Part shown: in pieces, positions 1-7,845 of the stretch
Layout of the letters: each line of letters begins with the position of its first letter
How positions within the stretch are numbered: the first letter of the stretch is position 1
Assembly: GCA_036502295.1 (NCBI GenBank)
Contig: DASXYU010000058.1
Span: forward strand, 1 to 27,466
From: DASXYU01 sp036502295
Lineage (GTDB): Bacteria; Actinomycetota; Actinomycetes; Mycobacteriales; Jatrophihabitantaceae
DNA length: 27,466 nucleotides
Direction: 5' to 3'
Translations under genes and position numbers: made by a program
The notes under the pieces: model-generated
What the model saw: the letters and a program-made list of their open reading frames with translations, nothing else
The model's database searches: none
Told to the model about the DNA's origin: nothing

Positions 1-695
1 TGCGCGTGAACGACATGACCGAGAGCGGGGGCACCCCCAGCAGCGAAGGCGTAGCCGCTGGGGGAGGTGCGCACGTCCGGCTGATGGTGACGCGCGGGCC
101 GAAGTCCACGCCGTACCAGGATCCGCGTTTCAGCGCTGGTCCCGCGACGGTGGTGATCATCGCCGAGTACAAGGACCCGCTGCCTGCGACGGTGGAGACC
201 GGACTGACGCTCTTCACGGTGCACGTGCGCCGCGCGAGCCCGGACACCCTCGACCCGAAGCTCAACGCGCACAGCAAGCTCAACGACATCACGGCCTGCA
301 TCCAGGCCTATACCGCAGGCGCGGACGAGGCGCTGATGCTCGATCCGCAGGGTTTCGTCGCCACCTGCAACTCAACACACTTCTTCATCGTCAAGGGCAC
401 CACCGAGAAGCCAGAGGTGTGGACGTCCTCGGGCAGGTACTGCCTCGGCGGCATCACGCGAAGCAACGTCATCCGGGTCTGCGATGAGGCTGCGATCCCC
501 GCGCTGCAGAAGGACTTCAGCCTCACCGACGTCTACAGCGCGCGCGAGGCGTTCGTCACCGGGACGTTCGCCGGCGTGGTCCCGGTGCACACCATCGACG
601 GCAGGACGATCGGCACCGGTAAGCGCGGGCCGATGGTCGAGAAGCTGCAGGGCCTCTACAAACAGCTCGTGGCGAAGGACATCGCCGCACGATGA
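1..695 (+). CDS. Class IV (branched-chain/D-amino-acid type) aminotransferase, 5' end outside window
   Basis: PLP-dependent fold-type IV aminotransferase. The visible part (229 residues counted from a GTG at 6) begins in the middle of the fold, so about 70-90 N-terminal residues probably lie upstream; family members are usually 270-310 aa and the frame is open to base 1. The Schiff-base lysine is in the HSKLND motif (K91 of the visible part). The PLP phosphate-binding and C-terminal part follows (YCLGGITRSN, then REAFVTGTFAGVVPV). Odd point: where the family normally has a Glu that contacts the PLP ring nitrogen (pattern GxVxE..N), this protein reads GFVATCNSTHFF, with Thr at position 120. 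It may therefore have altered or weakened transaminase chemistry. A sulfotransferase-like gene follows 28 bp downstream on the same strand and is probably co-transcribed. The substrate cannot be assigned. The family call is firm; 'branched-chain' is only a family label. Confidence 0.85.
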   Translation, partial: RVNDMTESGGTPSSEGVAAGGGAHVRLMVTRGPKSTPYQDPRFSAGPATVVIIAEYKDPLPATVETGLTLFTVHVRRASPDTLDPKLNAHSKLNDITACIQAYTAGADEALMLDPQGFVATCNSTHFFIVKGTTEKPEVWTSSGRYCLGGITRSNVIRVCDEAAIPALQKDFSLTDVYSAREAFVTGTFAGVVPVHTIDGRTIGTGKRGPMVEKLQGLYKQLVAKDIAAR

Positions 696-723
696 CGGCC
701 GGGCGACGCTTGCGGAGCGAGCG

Positions 724-1443
724 ATGACAGTCCGGTTGGCGATGTGGTCGGGGCCGCGCAACATCTCGACGGCGCTGATGCGCTCCTGGGAGAACCGTCC
801 TGACAGCAAGGTCGTGGACGAGCCGCTCTACGCGTACTACCTCGACCAGACGAAGCTGAACCACCCGGCGCGCGATGAGGTGATCGCGGCGGGCGAGCCG
901 GACTGGGAGAAGGCTGTCGCTGAACTCGTCGGCCCGCAGGACGACGCCGTCGCGGTCTACTACCAGAAGCACATGACGCACCACCTCATCCCGCAACTGC
1001 CCCGGGAGTGGATCAGCGAGCTCGACAACGTCCTGCTGATCCGCGACCCGTTCGAGGTGGTGGCCTCCTATGTGCGCTCGCGGGCCGACGTGGTCGCCGA
1101 GGACATCGGTCTGGTGCAGGCCACCGAGCTCTACGACCAGCTCGGCCCCGAGACGCCGGTGATCGATGCCGGTGACTTCCTGCGCAACCCCGAGGGGTAC
1201 CTGCGCTGGCTTTGCGATCGCTTCGGTTTGCCGTTCACCGACCGGATGTTGTCGTGGCCGCCGGGCCCGCGTGACTCGGACGGGGTCTGGGCGCCGTACT
1301 GGTATGACGCAGTCCTCGCCTCGACCTGTTTCGAGGCCTACCGTCCTCGCGAGGTGCACCTCGGGGGAGCCGAGCTCGCGGCGGCCGAGACCAGCCGCCC
1401 GCATTACGAACGTCTGTATGACACACGCATAGTGATCAACTGA
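724..1443 (+). CDS. Sulfotransferase-like P-loop protein, partner of the aminotransferase
   Basis: A 239-residue protein of the sulfotransferase/P-loop superfamily. A 5'-phosphosulfate-binding-like loop lies at residues 8-18 (WSGPRNISTAL). It is followed by VDEPLYAYYL at 31-40, a KHMTHH motif at 82-87 and a 3'-phosphate-binding-like element LIRDPFEVVASY at 105-116. The open frame extends further upstream, but inside the aminotransferase gene; the ATG at 724 has a GGAG 6 nt before it and starts directly at the conserved core, so I chose it. It is shorter than classical sulfotransferases. By family knowledge it would use PAPS or a related nucleotide, but neither donor nor acceptor is shown by the sequence. 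From memory, plant 'branched-chain-amino-acid aminotransferase-like' proteins carry this kind of domain fused in front of a class IV aminotransferase, so the two neighbours probably act together. Database names may be 'sulfotransferase family protein' or 'hypothetical protein'. Confidence 0.8.
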   Translation: MTVRLAMWSGPRNISTALMRSWENRPDSKVVDEPLYAYYLDQTKLNHPARDEVIAAGEPDWEKAVAELVGPQDDAVAVYYQKHMTHHLIPQLPREWISELDNVLLIRDPFEVVASYVRSRADVVAEDIGLVQATELYDQLGPETPVIDAGDFLRNPEGYLRWLCDRFGLPFTDRMLSWPPGPRDSDGVWAPYWYDAVLASTCFEAYRPREVHLGGAELAAAETSRPHYERLYDTRIVIN

Positions 1444-1530
1444 TTATCGCCGGCGAATAGGGAGAAATCCGGAGGCGTCCGCACCCCTTAGCCACCTACG
1501 GTCCTTGCATACGAAGGACGCAAAGGGGTG

Positions 1531-1656
1531 ATGGACATGATCGTGGCGATTGCAATAGTTGTCCTGCTGGTGACGGCCGGTGTGCTTTGCGCACTGGGTA
1601 GGACGCCGGATACGCGCGACTCGCGCTACAGCGCGGGACGACTCCTTGACCGTTGA
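1531..1656 (+). CDS. Small single-pass membrane protein (41 aa)
   Basis: A 41-codon frame starting ATGGACATGATC. It encodes one hydrophobic segment (about residues 4-21, MIVAIAIVVLLVTAGVLC) followed by a polar tail, GRTPDTRDSRYSAGRLLDR. The tail, with its TPDTRDxRYS pattern, resembles C-termini I associate with tiny actinobacterial membrane proteins, but I cannot name a family. GGGG at 1525-1528 sits 8 nt before the second ATG at 1537, so the true start may be 1537 (39 aa). Codons are mostly G/C-ending, which supports real coding. The stop codon lies inside the first unit of a tandem repeat. It converges with the permease gene on the other strand. Function unknown. Confidence 0.5.
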   Translation: MDMIVAIAIVVLLVTAGVLCALGRTPDTRDSRYSAGRLLDR

Positions 1657-1689
1657 ACACTTGACCGTTGAGCACTGACCGTTGAGCAC
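1646..1689. repeat. Three tandem 14-15 bp units between convergent genes
   Basis: The units TTGACCGTTGAACAC, TTGACCGTTGAGCAC and TGACCGTTGAGCAC stand head to tail. The first contains the stop codon of the small membrane protein and the last abuts the TAG stop of the permease. There is no dyad symmetry and no T-run, so it is not an intrinsic terminator. Slippage duplication is the simplest origin. Confidence 0.9.
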
Positions 1690-4466
1690 TACTCCGGTCG
1701 GCGCTCGGAGGGCAGTCGTGATCGGGTGAAGAGGCCGGCGAAGAGCATGGCGATCAACGGGATGCCGACTGCCGCCAGCGCGATCACCGGCCACGGCACC
1801 ACCAGGTGTAGTTGCGGCGGCAGCGGCGAGGGTTGGCTTGTGGCGGAGAAACCGTCGGAGCTAATGACTCCGCTGGACGAGCCGGGGAGGGCCTGCCGCT
1901 TGATCCAGGCGATTGCCGGGACGAAGCCGGCGGCCGTGCCGATCACACAGCCGATACCGGCGATGACCCCGGCCCTGCCCATCGACACGACGCGGCGGGT
2001 TCGCGGGCTCGCGCCAATCGCGCCGAGTGTGACGAGGTCGGCGCGGCCGTCGACATTGGCGAGCATCGTGGCGATCGCCGCGGCGCCGAGGGCGATGAGC
2101 CCCGCAGCACCGACGAGGGCGAACAGCGCCCATTCGGAGCTGGTCCGGAAGCCGTCCTCGGTCCGGACCTGCAGCTCCGGCGCGATATCGACCAGCGCCT
2201 TGTTCACCGCCTGGCGTTCCTTCGTCGTGGGTCGACGTGCGAGGCCGGCAACCCAGCCTTCGAGTACCGGTTCTCCAGCGATCGAGCGCGCGAGCGCCGG
2301 CGGCAGGATCGCCTGCGCCGCGGCGAAGCCGTCATCGACAGCGACAGCCGGCACCGTCATCTCCTTCACTGGATCGCCCGATGCCGCGTTGGGCTGCGTC
2401 GGGTCCCACGTGGAGGTGAGGATCCAGAACGTCAGCATCCCGTTCTTCAGTTGCGCGCTGTCGGAGACGACGACCTTGCCCGCGCGCAGCGCTGCCTCTG
2501 CGGCGGGCTCGGGGGTGCCGAAGAGCGTGCTGACCGCGCTTCCGCCGTCCACCACGACATTGTTGAAGATGCTGTTGCGATAGCGGGTGCCGGTCAGTTC
2601 GCCACGGCTCGTGGCCGTGGGGTCCTCAAGTGAGACGTTGGCGCTGCTGCACGGTCCGGACGGCGTCGGGTCGTAGAGGCAGGCGGGCTCCCCGAGGCGA
2701 TAGACCGGACTGACCGAGGTGGTGTCCAAGGCGGTCCGCAATGCTGACGTCACTGCGGCGTCGTCGGTCGCGTCGGCTGCCGGAGTGCCCGGGCCGTAGT
2801 AGTCGTCGTTGACCCAGGCGGCGTTGGTGGCCATGGCGGGCTCGTAGGAACGACGATCAAGATCGGTCTGGCTCGTGGCGATGATCGCGATGGCGATGGC
2901 ACCGATCACCGAGGCCATCACCGCTGCCACGGCCGGTGCAGCCGACGAGCGATTCCTCGTTGCGTCGCGCAGGGCCAGCCGCGGTGCGAACGGCAGCCAG
3001 CGCCCGAGCTTGGCCAGCAGCGTGATCAGTGTCGGAGTGCAGATGATCAGGCCGAACTCGGTGATGACGATGCCCGCCAGCAGCAGGTTGATGCTGCGCG
3101 TGGCACTTCCCCCGGCCAGTGCCACAAGAATGCCGATGAGGATCACTGCGGTGCCGATGATCGGCACGCGTCGCTTGATCGCCGCTTGACCCCGCCGGCC
3201 GGCGAGTGCCGCCACGACGTCTGTCTTCGCCGCCGCGCGCGCGGGGACGAGGGCGGCGAGGACGGCCGTCAGCAGGCTCACCAGCGCCACGCCCCCGAGT
3301 TCTAACGGACGGATGTCGAACGGTCCGGGGATCTGGCCGATGAGACCGCCGAACAGTCCCATCGCGGCGCCGGTAATGCCGGTTCCGAGTACTGCCCCTA
3401 TGACGCCTGCGGCGAGGCCGAGAACGACTCCGTTGGCGAGGACGACGTTGCGCAGGTGCCCGGGCCGGCCGCCGGTAGCGGCCATGAGTGCCAGATCGCG
3501 CCGCTGGCGACGCGCGCTTACGGCAAAAGCCGGTCCGGCCAGCAGCACAACCTCGAGCAGTGCCATGCCGGCGACGAGCGTGATCGTCGCGACTGCGCTC
3601 GTGCTGACGGTGTTGCCGCCGGAGTTGGGAGCGAGGGAGTAATACGGCACCTGAGACTTCGGCGGCGGATGCAGGTACGCCTGCCGCGAGATCGCTACGA
3701 ATCCGATCTTGTTGAGTTGGAGCACTTGCTGCCAGGTGAAAGGCCCCGGGGTGTCGACGAGCCAGGTCCGCTGGCCAGGGCTCACGCCCTCCACGGCGGA
3801 GGGAATCACGTATGCACCGCTGTCACGGCGACCATAGATCGAATCCACGATGCCGACGACGGTGTAGCTGCTCTTCTTGTCGTAGGTGGTCAACGTGTCG
3901 CCGACCTTGAAGCCGGTCCGTGTGGACAGCTTCGAGGTGATGGCGATCTCGTCCGCGGTGCGGGGCGCGCGACCGCTGAGTTGCTTCACCTTGCCCTTCG
4001 CGATCGGATCGGCGTAGTCGAAGCCGACCAGCGGCGCGTACTCCACGCCGTCCTTGGTGCGGATCGTGAGCGACTCGCGCTCGATGTAGCTGATGACGCG
4101 CGAGCCCGCAGGCAGCATCGTCCTCAACGCGGCTTCGTCGCTGGCCGGCTCGGGAATCTCGGAGGCATGATCGGTCGACGGAGCAGTCGCGTAGCCGACG
4201 GAGTGGTCGAGCCAGCCCTGCGGGGTCTGCTGCACGGCGTCGGTGGCCGAGCCGGCGCTGCGCACCGCGAGATCGGCCGCGCCGATCTCGCGGGTCAGTC
4301 TCTGCGCCGGGCTGAGTTGGTAGGTCCTCCAGCCGACGTCGACCGCCGAGAGGACGAGCACGGGCAGGCCGATCAGTGCGATGACGAGAAGGCTGCGGCC
4401 CTTGTTGCGCCACGCGTCCCTGCGAGCAATGCGCAGGGCAGCACGAAATGAGGCGGAGAGAGCCAC
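1689..4466 (-). CDS. FtsX-like ABC transporter permease (925 aa)
   Basis: Large membrane subunit of a MacB/FtsX-type ABC exporter or lipoprotein/peptide-handling system. An N-terminal Arg-rich cytoplasmic patch (RIARRDAWRNKGRS) is followed by TM1 at about 25-43. A large extracytoplasmic domain runs to about residue 290. A first FtsX core follows (about 290-430), containing SARRQRRDLALMAATGG, the coupling-helix-like loop typical of the family. Further TM pairs, a second extracytoplasmic domain and a second FtsX core (about 760-920, with LVTLGAIGASPRTRRV) complete the duplicated architecture. The start is GTG at 4466, 3 nt after the stop of the ATPase gene, with GGAGG about 11 nt upstream inside that gene. 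It is the last gene of the PadR-ATPase-permease operon. Substrate unknown; by analogy with PadR-controlled exporters it may be an antimicrobial or envelope-stress compound. Confidence 0.92.
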   Translation of the reverse strand: MALSASFRAALRIARRDAWRNKGRSLLVIALIGLPVLVLSAVDVGWRTYQLSPAQRLTREIGAADLAVRSAGSATDAVQQTPQGWLDHSVGYATAPSTDHASEIPEPASDEAALRTMLPAGSRVISYIERESLTIRTKDGVEYAPLVGFDYADPIAKGKVKQLSGRAPRTADEIAITSKLSTRTGFKVGDTLTTYDKKSSYTVVGIVDSIYGRRDSGAYVIPSAVEGVSPGQRTWLVDTPGPFTWQQVLQLNKIGFVAISRQAYLHPPPKSQVPYYSLAPNSGGNTVSTSAVATITLVAGMALLEVVLLAGPAFAVSARRQRRDLALMAATGGRPGHLRNVVLANGVVLGLAAGVIGAVLGTGITGAAMGLFGGLIGQIPGPFDIRPLELGGVALVSLLTAVLAALVPARAAAKTDVVAALAGRRGQAAIKRRVPIIGTAVILIGILVALAGGSATRSINLLLAGIVITEFGLIICTPTLITLLAKLGRWLPFAPRLALRDATRNRSSAAPAVAAVMASVIGAIAIAIIATSQTDLDRRSYEPAMATNAAWVNDDYYGPGTPAADATDDAAVTSALRTALDTTSVSPVYRLGEPACLYDPTPSGPCSSANVSLEDPTATSRGELTGTRYRNSIFNNVVVDGGSAVSTLFGTPEPAAEAALRAGKVVVSDSAQLKNGMLTFWILTSTWDPTQPNAASGDPVKEMTVPAVAVDDGFAAAQAILPPALARSIAGEPVLEGWVAGLARRPTTKERQAVNKALVDIAPELQVRTEDGFRTSSEWALFALVGAAGLIALGAAAIATMLANVDGRADLVTLGAIGASPRTRRVVSMGRAGVIAGIGCVIGTAAGFVPAIAWIKRQALPGSSSGVISSDGFSATSQPSPLPPQLHLVVPWPVIALAAVGIPLIAMLFAGLFTRSRLPSERRPE

Positions 4467-4469
4467 GGC

Positions 4470-5225
4470 TCAGACCTCCGCGACGAGCAACGTCTCGGGG
4501 GAGTCCAGGGGCGCGGTCTCGTCCACGAGCTTGCCGTCGCGCAGGAAGACCACGCGGTCGGCCCAGCCTGCATGCCGCGCGTCGTGCGTGACAAGGATGG
4601 CCGCCGCTCCCGCGTCGCATCGTGCGCGCAGTAGGCGCAGCACCTCTTCGCCGGTGACCGAGTCGAGGGCTCCCGTGGGCTCGTCGGCAAGGATCAGCTT
4701 GCGGTCGCCCACGATGGCGCGCGCGATCGCGACGCGTTGTTGCTGTCCACCGGACATGTCGTCGGGAAAGCGGTCGGCTAATGCCTCCAGGCCGATCTCT
4801 GCCAGGATCGCGACTGCCTCGCGCCGCGCGCGCCGTGTGGGGACACCGTCGAGCTCGCGCGGCAGCATGACGTTCTCCGCGGCGGTCAACGACGGGATCA
4901 GGTTGAGGTTCTGGAAGACGTAGCCGATCGAGCGTCGCCGAACCGCGGCGAGATTCGTCCTGGTCAGACCGCCGAGTCGCACGTTGGAGACGACGACGTC
5001 ACCGCTGGTGGGCGAGTCGAGGCCGCCGGCGATCGTCAGCAGAGTCGACTTGCCAGAGCCGGACGGTCCCATGACCGCGACGAACTCACCGGCCGCGACG
5101 TTCAGCGACACGTTGTCGAGTGCGGTGACCACGGCGTCGCCGTGGCCGTGCACGCGGCTCACGCCACGCAACTCCAAGACCGGATGGTTGAGGACGGGCT
5201 GTACAGCGAGAGACGTTGTGGTCAC
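4470..5225 (-). CDS. ABC transporter ATP-binding protein, LolD/MacB type (251 aa)
   Basis: Cytoplasmic ATPase that energises the FtsX-like permease downstream. All motifs are intact: Walker A GPSGSGKST (53-61), Q-loop Q105 in YVFQN, signature MSGGQQQR (157-164), Walker B LILADEPTGALDS (177-189) and the switch His in LVTHD (H214). The length is normal for this single-domain family. The start is GTG at 5225, whose last three bases share GTGA with the TGA stop of the PadR gene. This 4-base overlap implies translational coupling, so transporter level should follow regulator level. Only 3 nt separate its stop from the permease start. Confidence 0.95.
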   Translation of the reverse strand: MTTTSLAVQPVLNHPVLELRGVSRVHGHGDAVVTALDNVSLNVAAGEFVAVMGPSGSGKSTLLTIAGGLDSPTSGDVVVSNVRLGGLTRTNLAAVRRRSIGYVFQNLNLIPSLTAAENVMLPRELDGVPTRRARREAVAILAEIGLEALADRFPDDMSGGQQQRVAIARAIVGDRKLILADEPTGALDSVTGEEVLRLLRARCDAGAAAILVTHDARHAGWADRVVFLRDGKLVDETAPLDSPETLLVAEV

Positions 5226-5791
5226 TGCTTCACCACCTGGTTCGGAGCCGATACGGGCGTCGTGGTGGGGGAGGAGGACGAGCGTTGGGCGCGGGCAAGC
5301 CGGGTCTCGCAGTGGTCGAGCCAGCGGATCTCCGCCTCGGCGGTGAAGATCAGCGAGTCGGCGACGAGCAGCCAGGAGAGATCGTCAACGGCCGATTCAC
5401 GAACGCGGGTGTACTCCTGCAGGGTTCGCACGGTGGCGGTGCGCTGGGTCTGGATCACCGCCCGGACGTCGACGCCGGGGGTCCTCACCGCGAGTGCCAG
5501 CTTGATGGCGAGTTCGTCGCGGCGTGGTGACTCGTGCCGGAGCGGCGTGGCGAACCATCCGCGCACCTCGGAACGTCCGTCCTCGGTGAGCCGGTACAGC
5601 CGCTGGCTGTCGTCCTCACCGTTGGCGGGCACGACAAGTCCGTCGCGTTCGAGGCGGGCCAGGGTCGTGTAGACCTGCCCGACGTTCAGCGGCCAGGTAG
5701 AGCCCGTGCTCGACTCGAACTCCTGCCGCAGTTGATACCCGTACATCGGACGCTGCTCGAGCAGCGCCAAAAGCCCATGTTTGACCGACAC
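5222..5791 (-). CDS. PadR family transcriptional regulator (189 aa)
   Basis: Winged-helix regulator of the long PadR type (PadR domain plus C-terminal helical dimerisation part). The typical N-terminus is SVKHGLLALL...MYGYQL, followed by GQVYTTLARLERDGLV as recognition helix and wing. The frame could begin at an ATG at 5806, five codons earlier. I prefer GTG at 5791: family members usually start right at M-S-V-(K/R)-H, and a TTGACT/17 bp/CATACT promoter is placed so that transcription would begin at this GTG (leaderless mRNA). The start region lies inside a 46-bp palindrome, the probable operator, which implies autorepression and joint control of the ATPase and permease. It overlaps the ATPase start by 4 bases. 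The inducer is unknown, possibly the transporter's substrate. Confidence 0.9.
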   Translation of the reverse strand: MSVKHGLLALLEQRPMYGYQLRQEFESSTGSTWPLNVGQVYTTLARLERDGLVVPANGEDDSQRLYRLTEDGRSEVRGWFATPLRHESPRRDELAIKLALAVRTPGVDVRAVIQTQRTATVRTLQEYTRVRESAVDDLSWLLVADSLIFTAEAEIRWLDHCETRLARAQRSSSSPTTTPVSAPNQVVKQ

Positions 5792-5826
5792 ATACTCAGT
5801 ATGCATACCGAGTATGTGTCAGTCAA
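5781..5826 (-). promoter_or_regulatory. PadR operator: 46-bp palindrome over a leaderless promoter
   Basis: The sequence is a near-perfect dyad centred between 5803 and 5804. Each arm is 23 bp, with only two mismatched pairs (5786/5821 and 5798/5809). Nested in it, on the minus strand, are a -35-like TTGACT (5826-5821), 17 bp of spacer, a -10-like CATACT (5803-5798), and six bases later the GTG at 5791. Binding by a dimeric or tetrameric PadR protein would occlude the polymerase. PadR sites known to me are shorter ATGT...ACAT dyads; the ACATAC/GTATGT core here fits that type. The assignment to PadR is inference from position. Confidence 0.8.
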
Positions 5827-5830
5827 CGCG

Positions 5831-6799
5831 CTAACCGCGGTAGGGCTGAAGGGCATGTGGCGGGATGATGCCGAGGCGTCCGGCCTGGTAGTCCTCGATC
5901 GCCTGCTCCAGCTCGGCCTTAGTGTTCATCACGAACGGGCCGTACTGCGCCACCGGCTCGCCAATCGGCTGTCCGCCGAGGAGGTAGACCTCCAGCACCG
6001 GCTTGTTCGAGTCCTGCGAGGTGGATGCGGCGATCGTGATCCGGTCACCGGCCCCCATCACCGCGAGCTGTCCGCCCTTGATCGGGCGCTGCTCGGCGCC
6101 GACAGAGCCGTTGCCGGAGAGGACGTAGACCAGCGCGTTGTACTGCGTGTTCCACGGCAGCGAGATCTGTGCGCCCAGCTGGAGCGTGAGGTGCGCCAGC
6201 GTGATGGGGGTGTGGGTGGAGCCCGGACCCTGGTGACCGTCGAGCTCACCTGCGATCACGCGGACGAGCGCACCGGCATCTGCCGAGGTGAGCAGAGCAG
6301 TTTCGGCACCCTCGATCGCCTGGTACCTCGGCGGGAGGAACTTGTCCTTCGCCGGGAGGTTCACCCAGAGCTGCGTCCCGTGGAAGCGTCCGCCCGAGAT
6401 CACCAGATCCTCCGGCGGGGTCTCGATGTGCAGGATGCCGGCACCGGCCGTCATCCACTGCGTGGCGCCGTCGTTGATGACGCCACCACCACCGTTGCTG
6501 TCCTGGTGCTGGAAGGTGCCGTCGATCATGTAGGTGACGGTTTCGAAGCCGCGGTGCGGGTGCCACGGCGTGCCCTTCGGCTCGAGCGGGGCATAGTCGA
6601 CCTCGCCCATCTGGTCCATGTGGACGAATGGGTCGAGGTCGGCCATCGGGACGCCGGCGAAGGCGCGGGTCACAGGAAAGCCCTCGCCCTCGACGCCCTT
6701 GGGGCCGGTGTTGATCTGCTTCACGGGGCGTTCGGTATCGCCCAGGCCCGCTGCGGTGATGCGGGGCAGGGTCAGTGTGTCGGCGGTGATCGCAGGCAT
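5831..6799 (-). CDS. Pirin family protein (322 aa)
   Basis: Bicupin of the pirin family. The N-terminal cupin carries the family metal motif HPHRGFETVTY (residues 80-90) and GILHIE (121-126); His80, His82, His124 and Glu126 correspond to the metal-binding set of characterised pirins. Some bacterial pirins oxidise quercetin and others modulate enzymes, so the role here is open. The frame is open to an ATG at 6862, but the ATG at 6799 has a strong GGAGG 5 nt upstream and gives a family-typical length, so I chose it. It is transcribed on the minus strand toward the PadR promoter and ends only 5 bp before the PadR palindrome. Read-through into the PadR operon is possible because no terminator is visible between them. 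Confidence 0.92.
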   Translation of the reverse strand: MPAITADTLTLPRITAAGLGDTERPVKQINTGPKGVEGEGFPVTRAFAGVPMADLDPFVHMDQMGEVDYAPLEPKGTPWHPHRGFETVTYMIDGTFQHQDSNGGGGVINDGATQWMTAGAGILHIETPPEDLVISGGRFHGTQLWVNLPAKDKFLPPRYQAIEGAETALLTSADAGALVRVIAGELDGHQGPGSTHTPITLAHLTLQLGAQISLPWNTQYNALVYVLSGNGSVGAEQRPIKGGQLAVMGAGDRITIAASTSQDSNKPVLEVYLLGGQPIGEPVAQYGPFVMNTKAELEQAIEDYQAGRLGIIPPHALQPYRG

Positions 6800-7037
6800 T
6801 CCGTCCTCCAGATCCTCCCGAGCGTCGTCCGCACGGGATGTTGTCATGTCAACTATACCCATCGAACGTTCAACCAGGAAGCGCCATTCCCGCTTTGGCG
6901 GCTATCGTCCCCGGATTGCCCAGACCACAGCGATTCGGTTGGTTAAGAAACCTCGCCAAGTGGGCTACATACCCGGCAGACTTGGACGATCAGAAGGATT
7001 AGCAGTCGGAACTGCAGCACCGAGGGAGTGGGAAACG

Positions 7038-7712
7038 ATGACCGAAGGTGCGCCAACCCGCGTACTTGTAGTGGACGACCACAAACTCTTCGCCCAGGCG
7101 CTTGCCGCCGTCCTGCAGCAGGACGCCGGCCTGGAGGTCTCCGCGCTCGCGTCCTCGTTGGCCGAAGCGTTGGAGCACCTGCGTCGCGAGACCGCCGACG
7201 TCATCCTCCTCGACTACCGGCTTCCTGACTCCAACGGTGTCGATGCCACAACCGCTATCAAGCAGTTGGCGCCGCTGGCATCCGTCGTGATGGTGACCGC
7301 AGTCGAGGACGAGCGGGTGCTACTGGCCGCCCTCGAAGCGGGCTGCGCCGGCTTCGTCACCAAGACCGCTGACCTGGTCGACGTCCGCGATGCCGTACGG
7401 CGCGCGGCCAGCGGCGAGGCCACCATCACGCCGACCCTGCTCACCCGCCTTCTCGGCCGCATGGCGCAGCAGCGCAGCGGTGCGGTCGGTGGCGACCTCA
7501 CCACTCGTGAGAGCGAGGTGCTGGGGATGATCGTGGCGGGCATGACGAACGGCGACATCGCCGAGCGGCTGTTCCTCTCGGTGAACACGGTGCGCAACCA
7601 CGTGCAGTCCGTCCTCTCCAAGCTCGGTGCCCACTCCAAGCTCGAGGCCGCCGCGATCGCCGTCCGGGAGGGTCTCATCGACCCGCAGGACAACAACCTC
7701 GCAGCGTCCTGA
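7038..7712 (+). CDS. NarL/LuxR-type response regulator (224 aa)
   Basis: Two-domain response regulator. The receiver domain (about 7-122) has the acidic pair D13/D14, phospho-acceptor D59 in VILLDYRLPD, T87 and K109 in FVTKT. The LuxR HTH (about 153-215) has LTTRESEVLGMIVAGMTNGDIAERL and the DNA-contact helix SVNTVRNHVQ. The ATG at 7038 follows a purine-rich GGGAGTGGGAA; the frame is open further upstream but that part has no family similarity. HisKA_3 kinases such as the one at 8237-10231 normally signal to NarL-type regulators, so this is the natural cognate partner even though the kinase gene points the other way. A receiver-only gene follows 133 bp downstream. Confidence 0.93.
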   Translation: MTEGAPTRVLVVDDHKLFAQALAAVLQQDAGLEVSALASSLAEALEHLRRETADVILLDYRLPDSNGVDATTAIKQLAPLASVVMVTAVEDERVLLAALEAGCAGFVTKTADLVDVRDAVRRAASGEATITPTLLTRLLGRMAQQRSGAVGGDLTTRESEVLGMIVAGMTNGDIAERLFLSVNTVRNHVQSVLSKLGAHSKLEAAAIAVREGLIDPQDNNLAAS

Positions 7713-7845
7713 GTACGGATCCGCGCTTCAGGGAAAGATCACAACAGTTTTGGTGCCTCCGCACCATGCCGGTCAGCTTCACCCTGCCTGACAATGGGTT
7801 CGCGCCCGCACAGTCGCTGACGTGTCTGAGCCCGGAGGGAGAGCC

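Noticed and set aside
5534..6946. A 470-codon plus-strand open frame opposite the PadR and pirin genes
   Set aside because: It is antisense to two clearly recognisable families, rich in Arg/Val/Asp/His as expected of a GC-rich shadow, and has no domain signature.
7751..7766. TGGTGC-CTCC-GCACCA hairpin downstream of the NarL-type regulator
   Set aside because: A 6-bp stem with a 4-base loop, but no T-run behind it and GC-rich DNA yields such stems by chance. Too weak to call a terminator.
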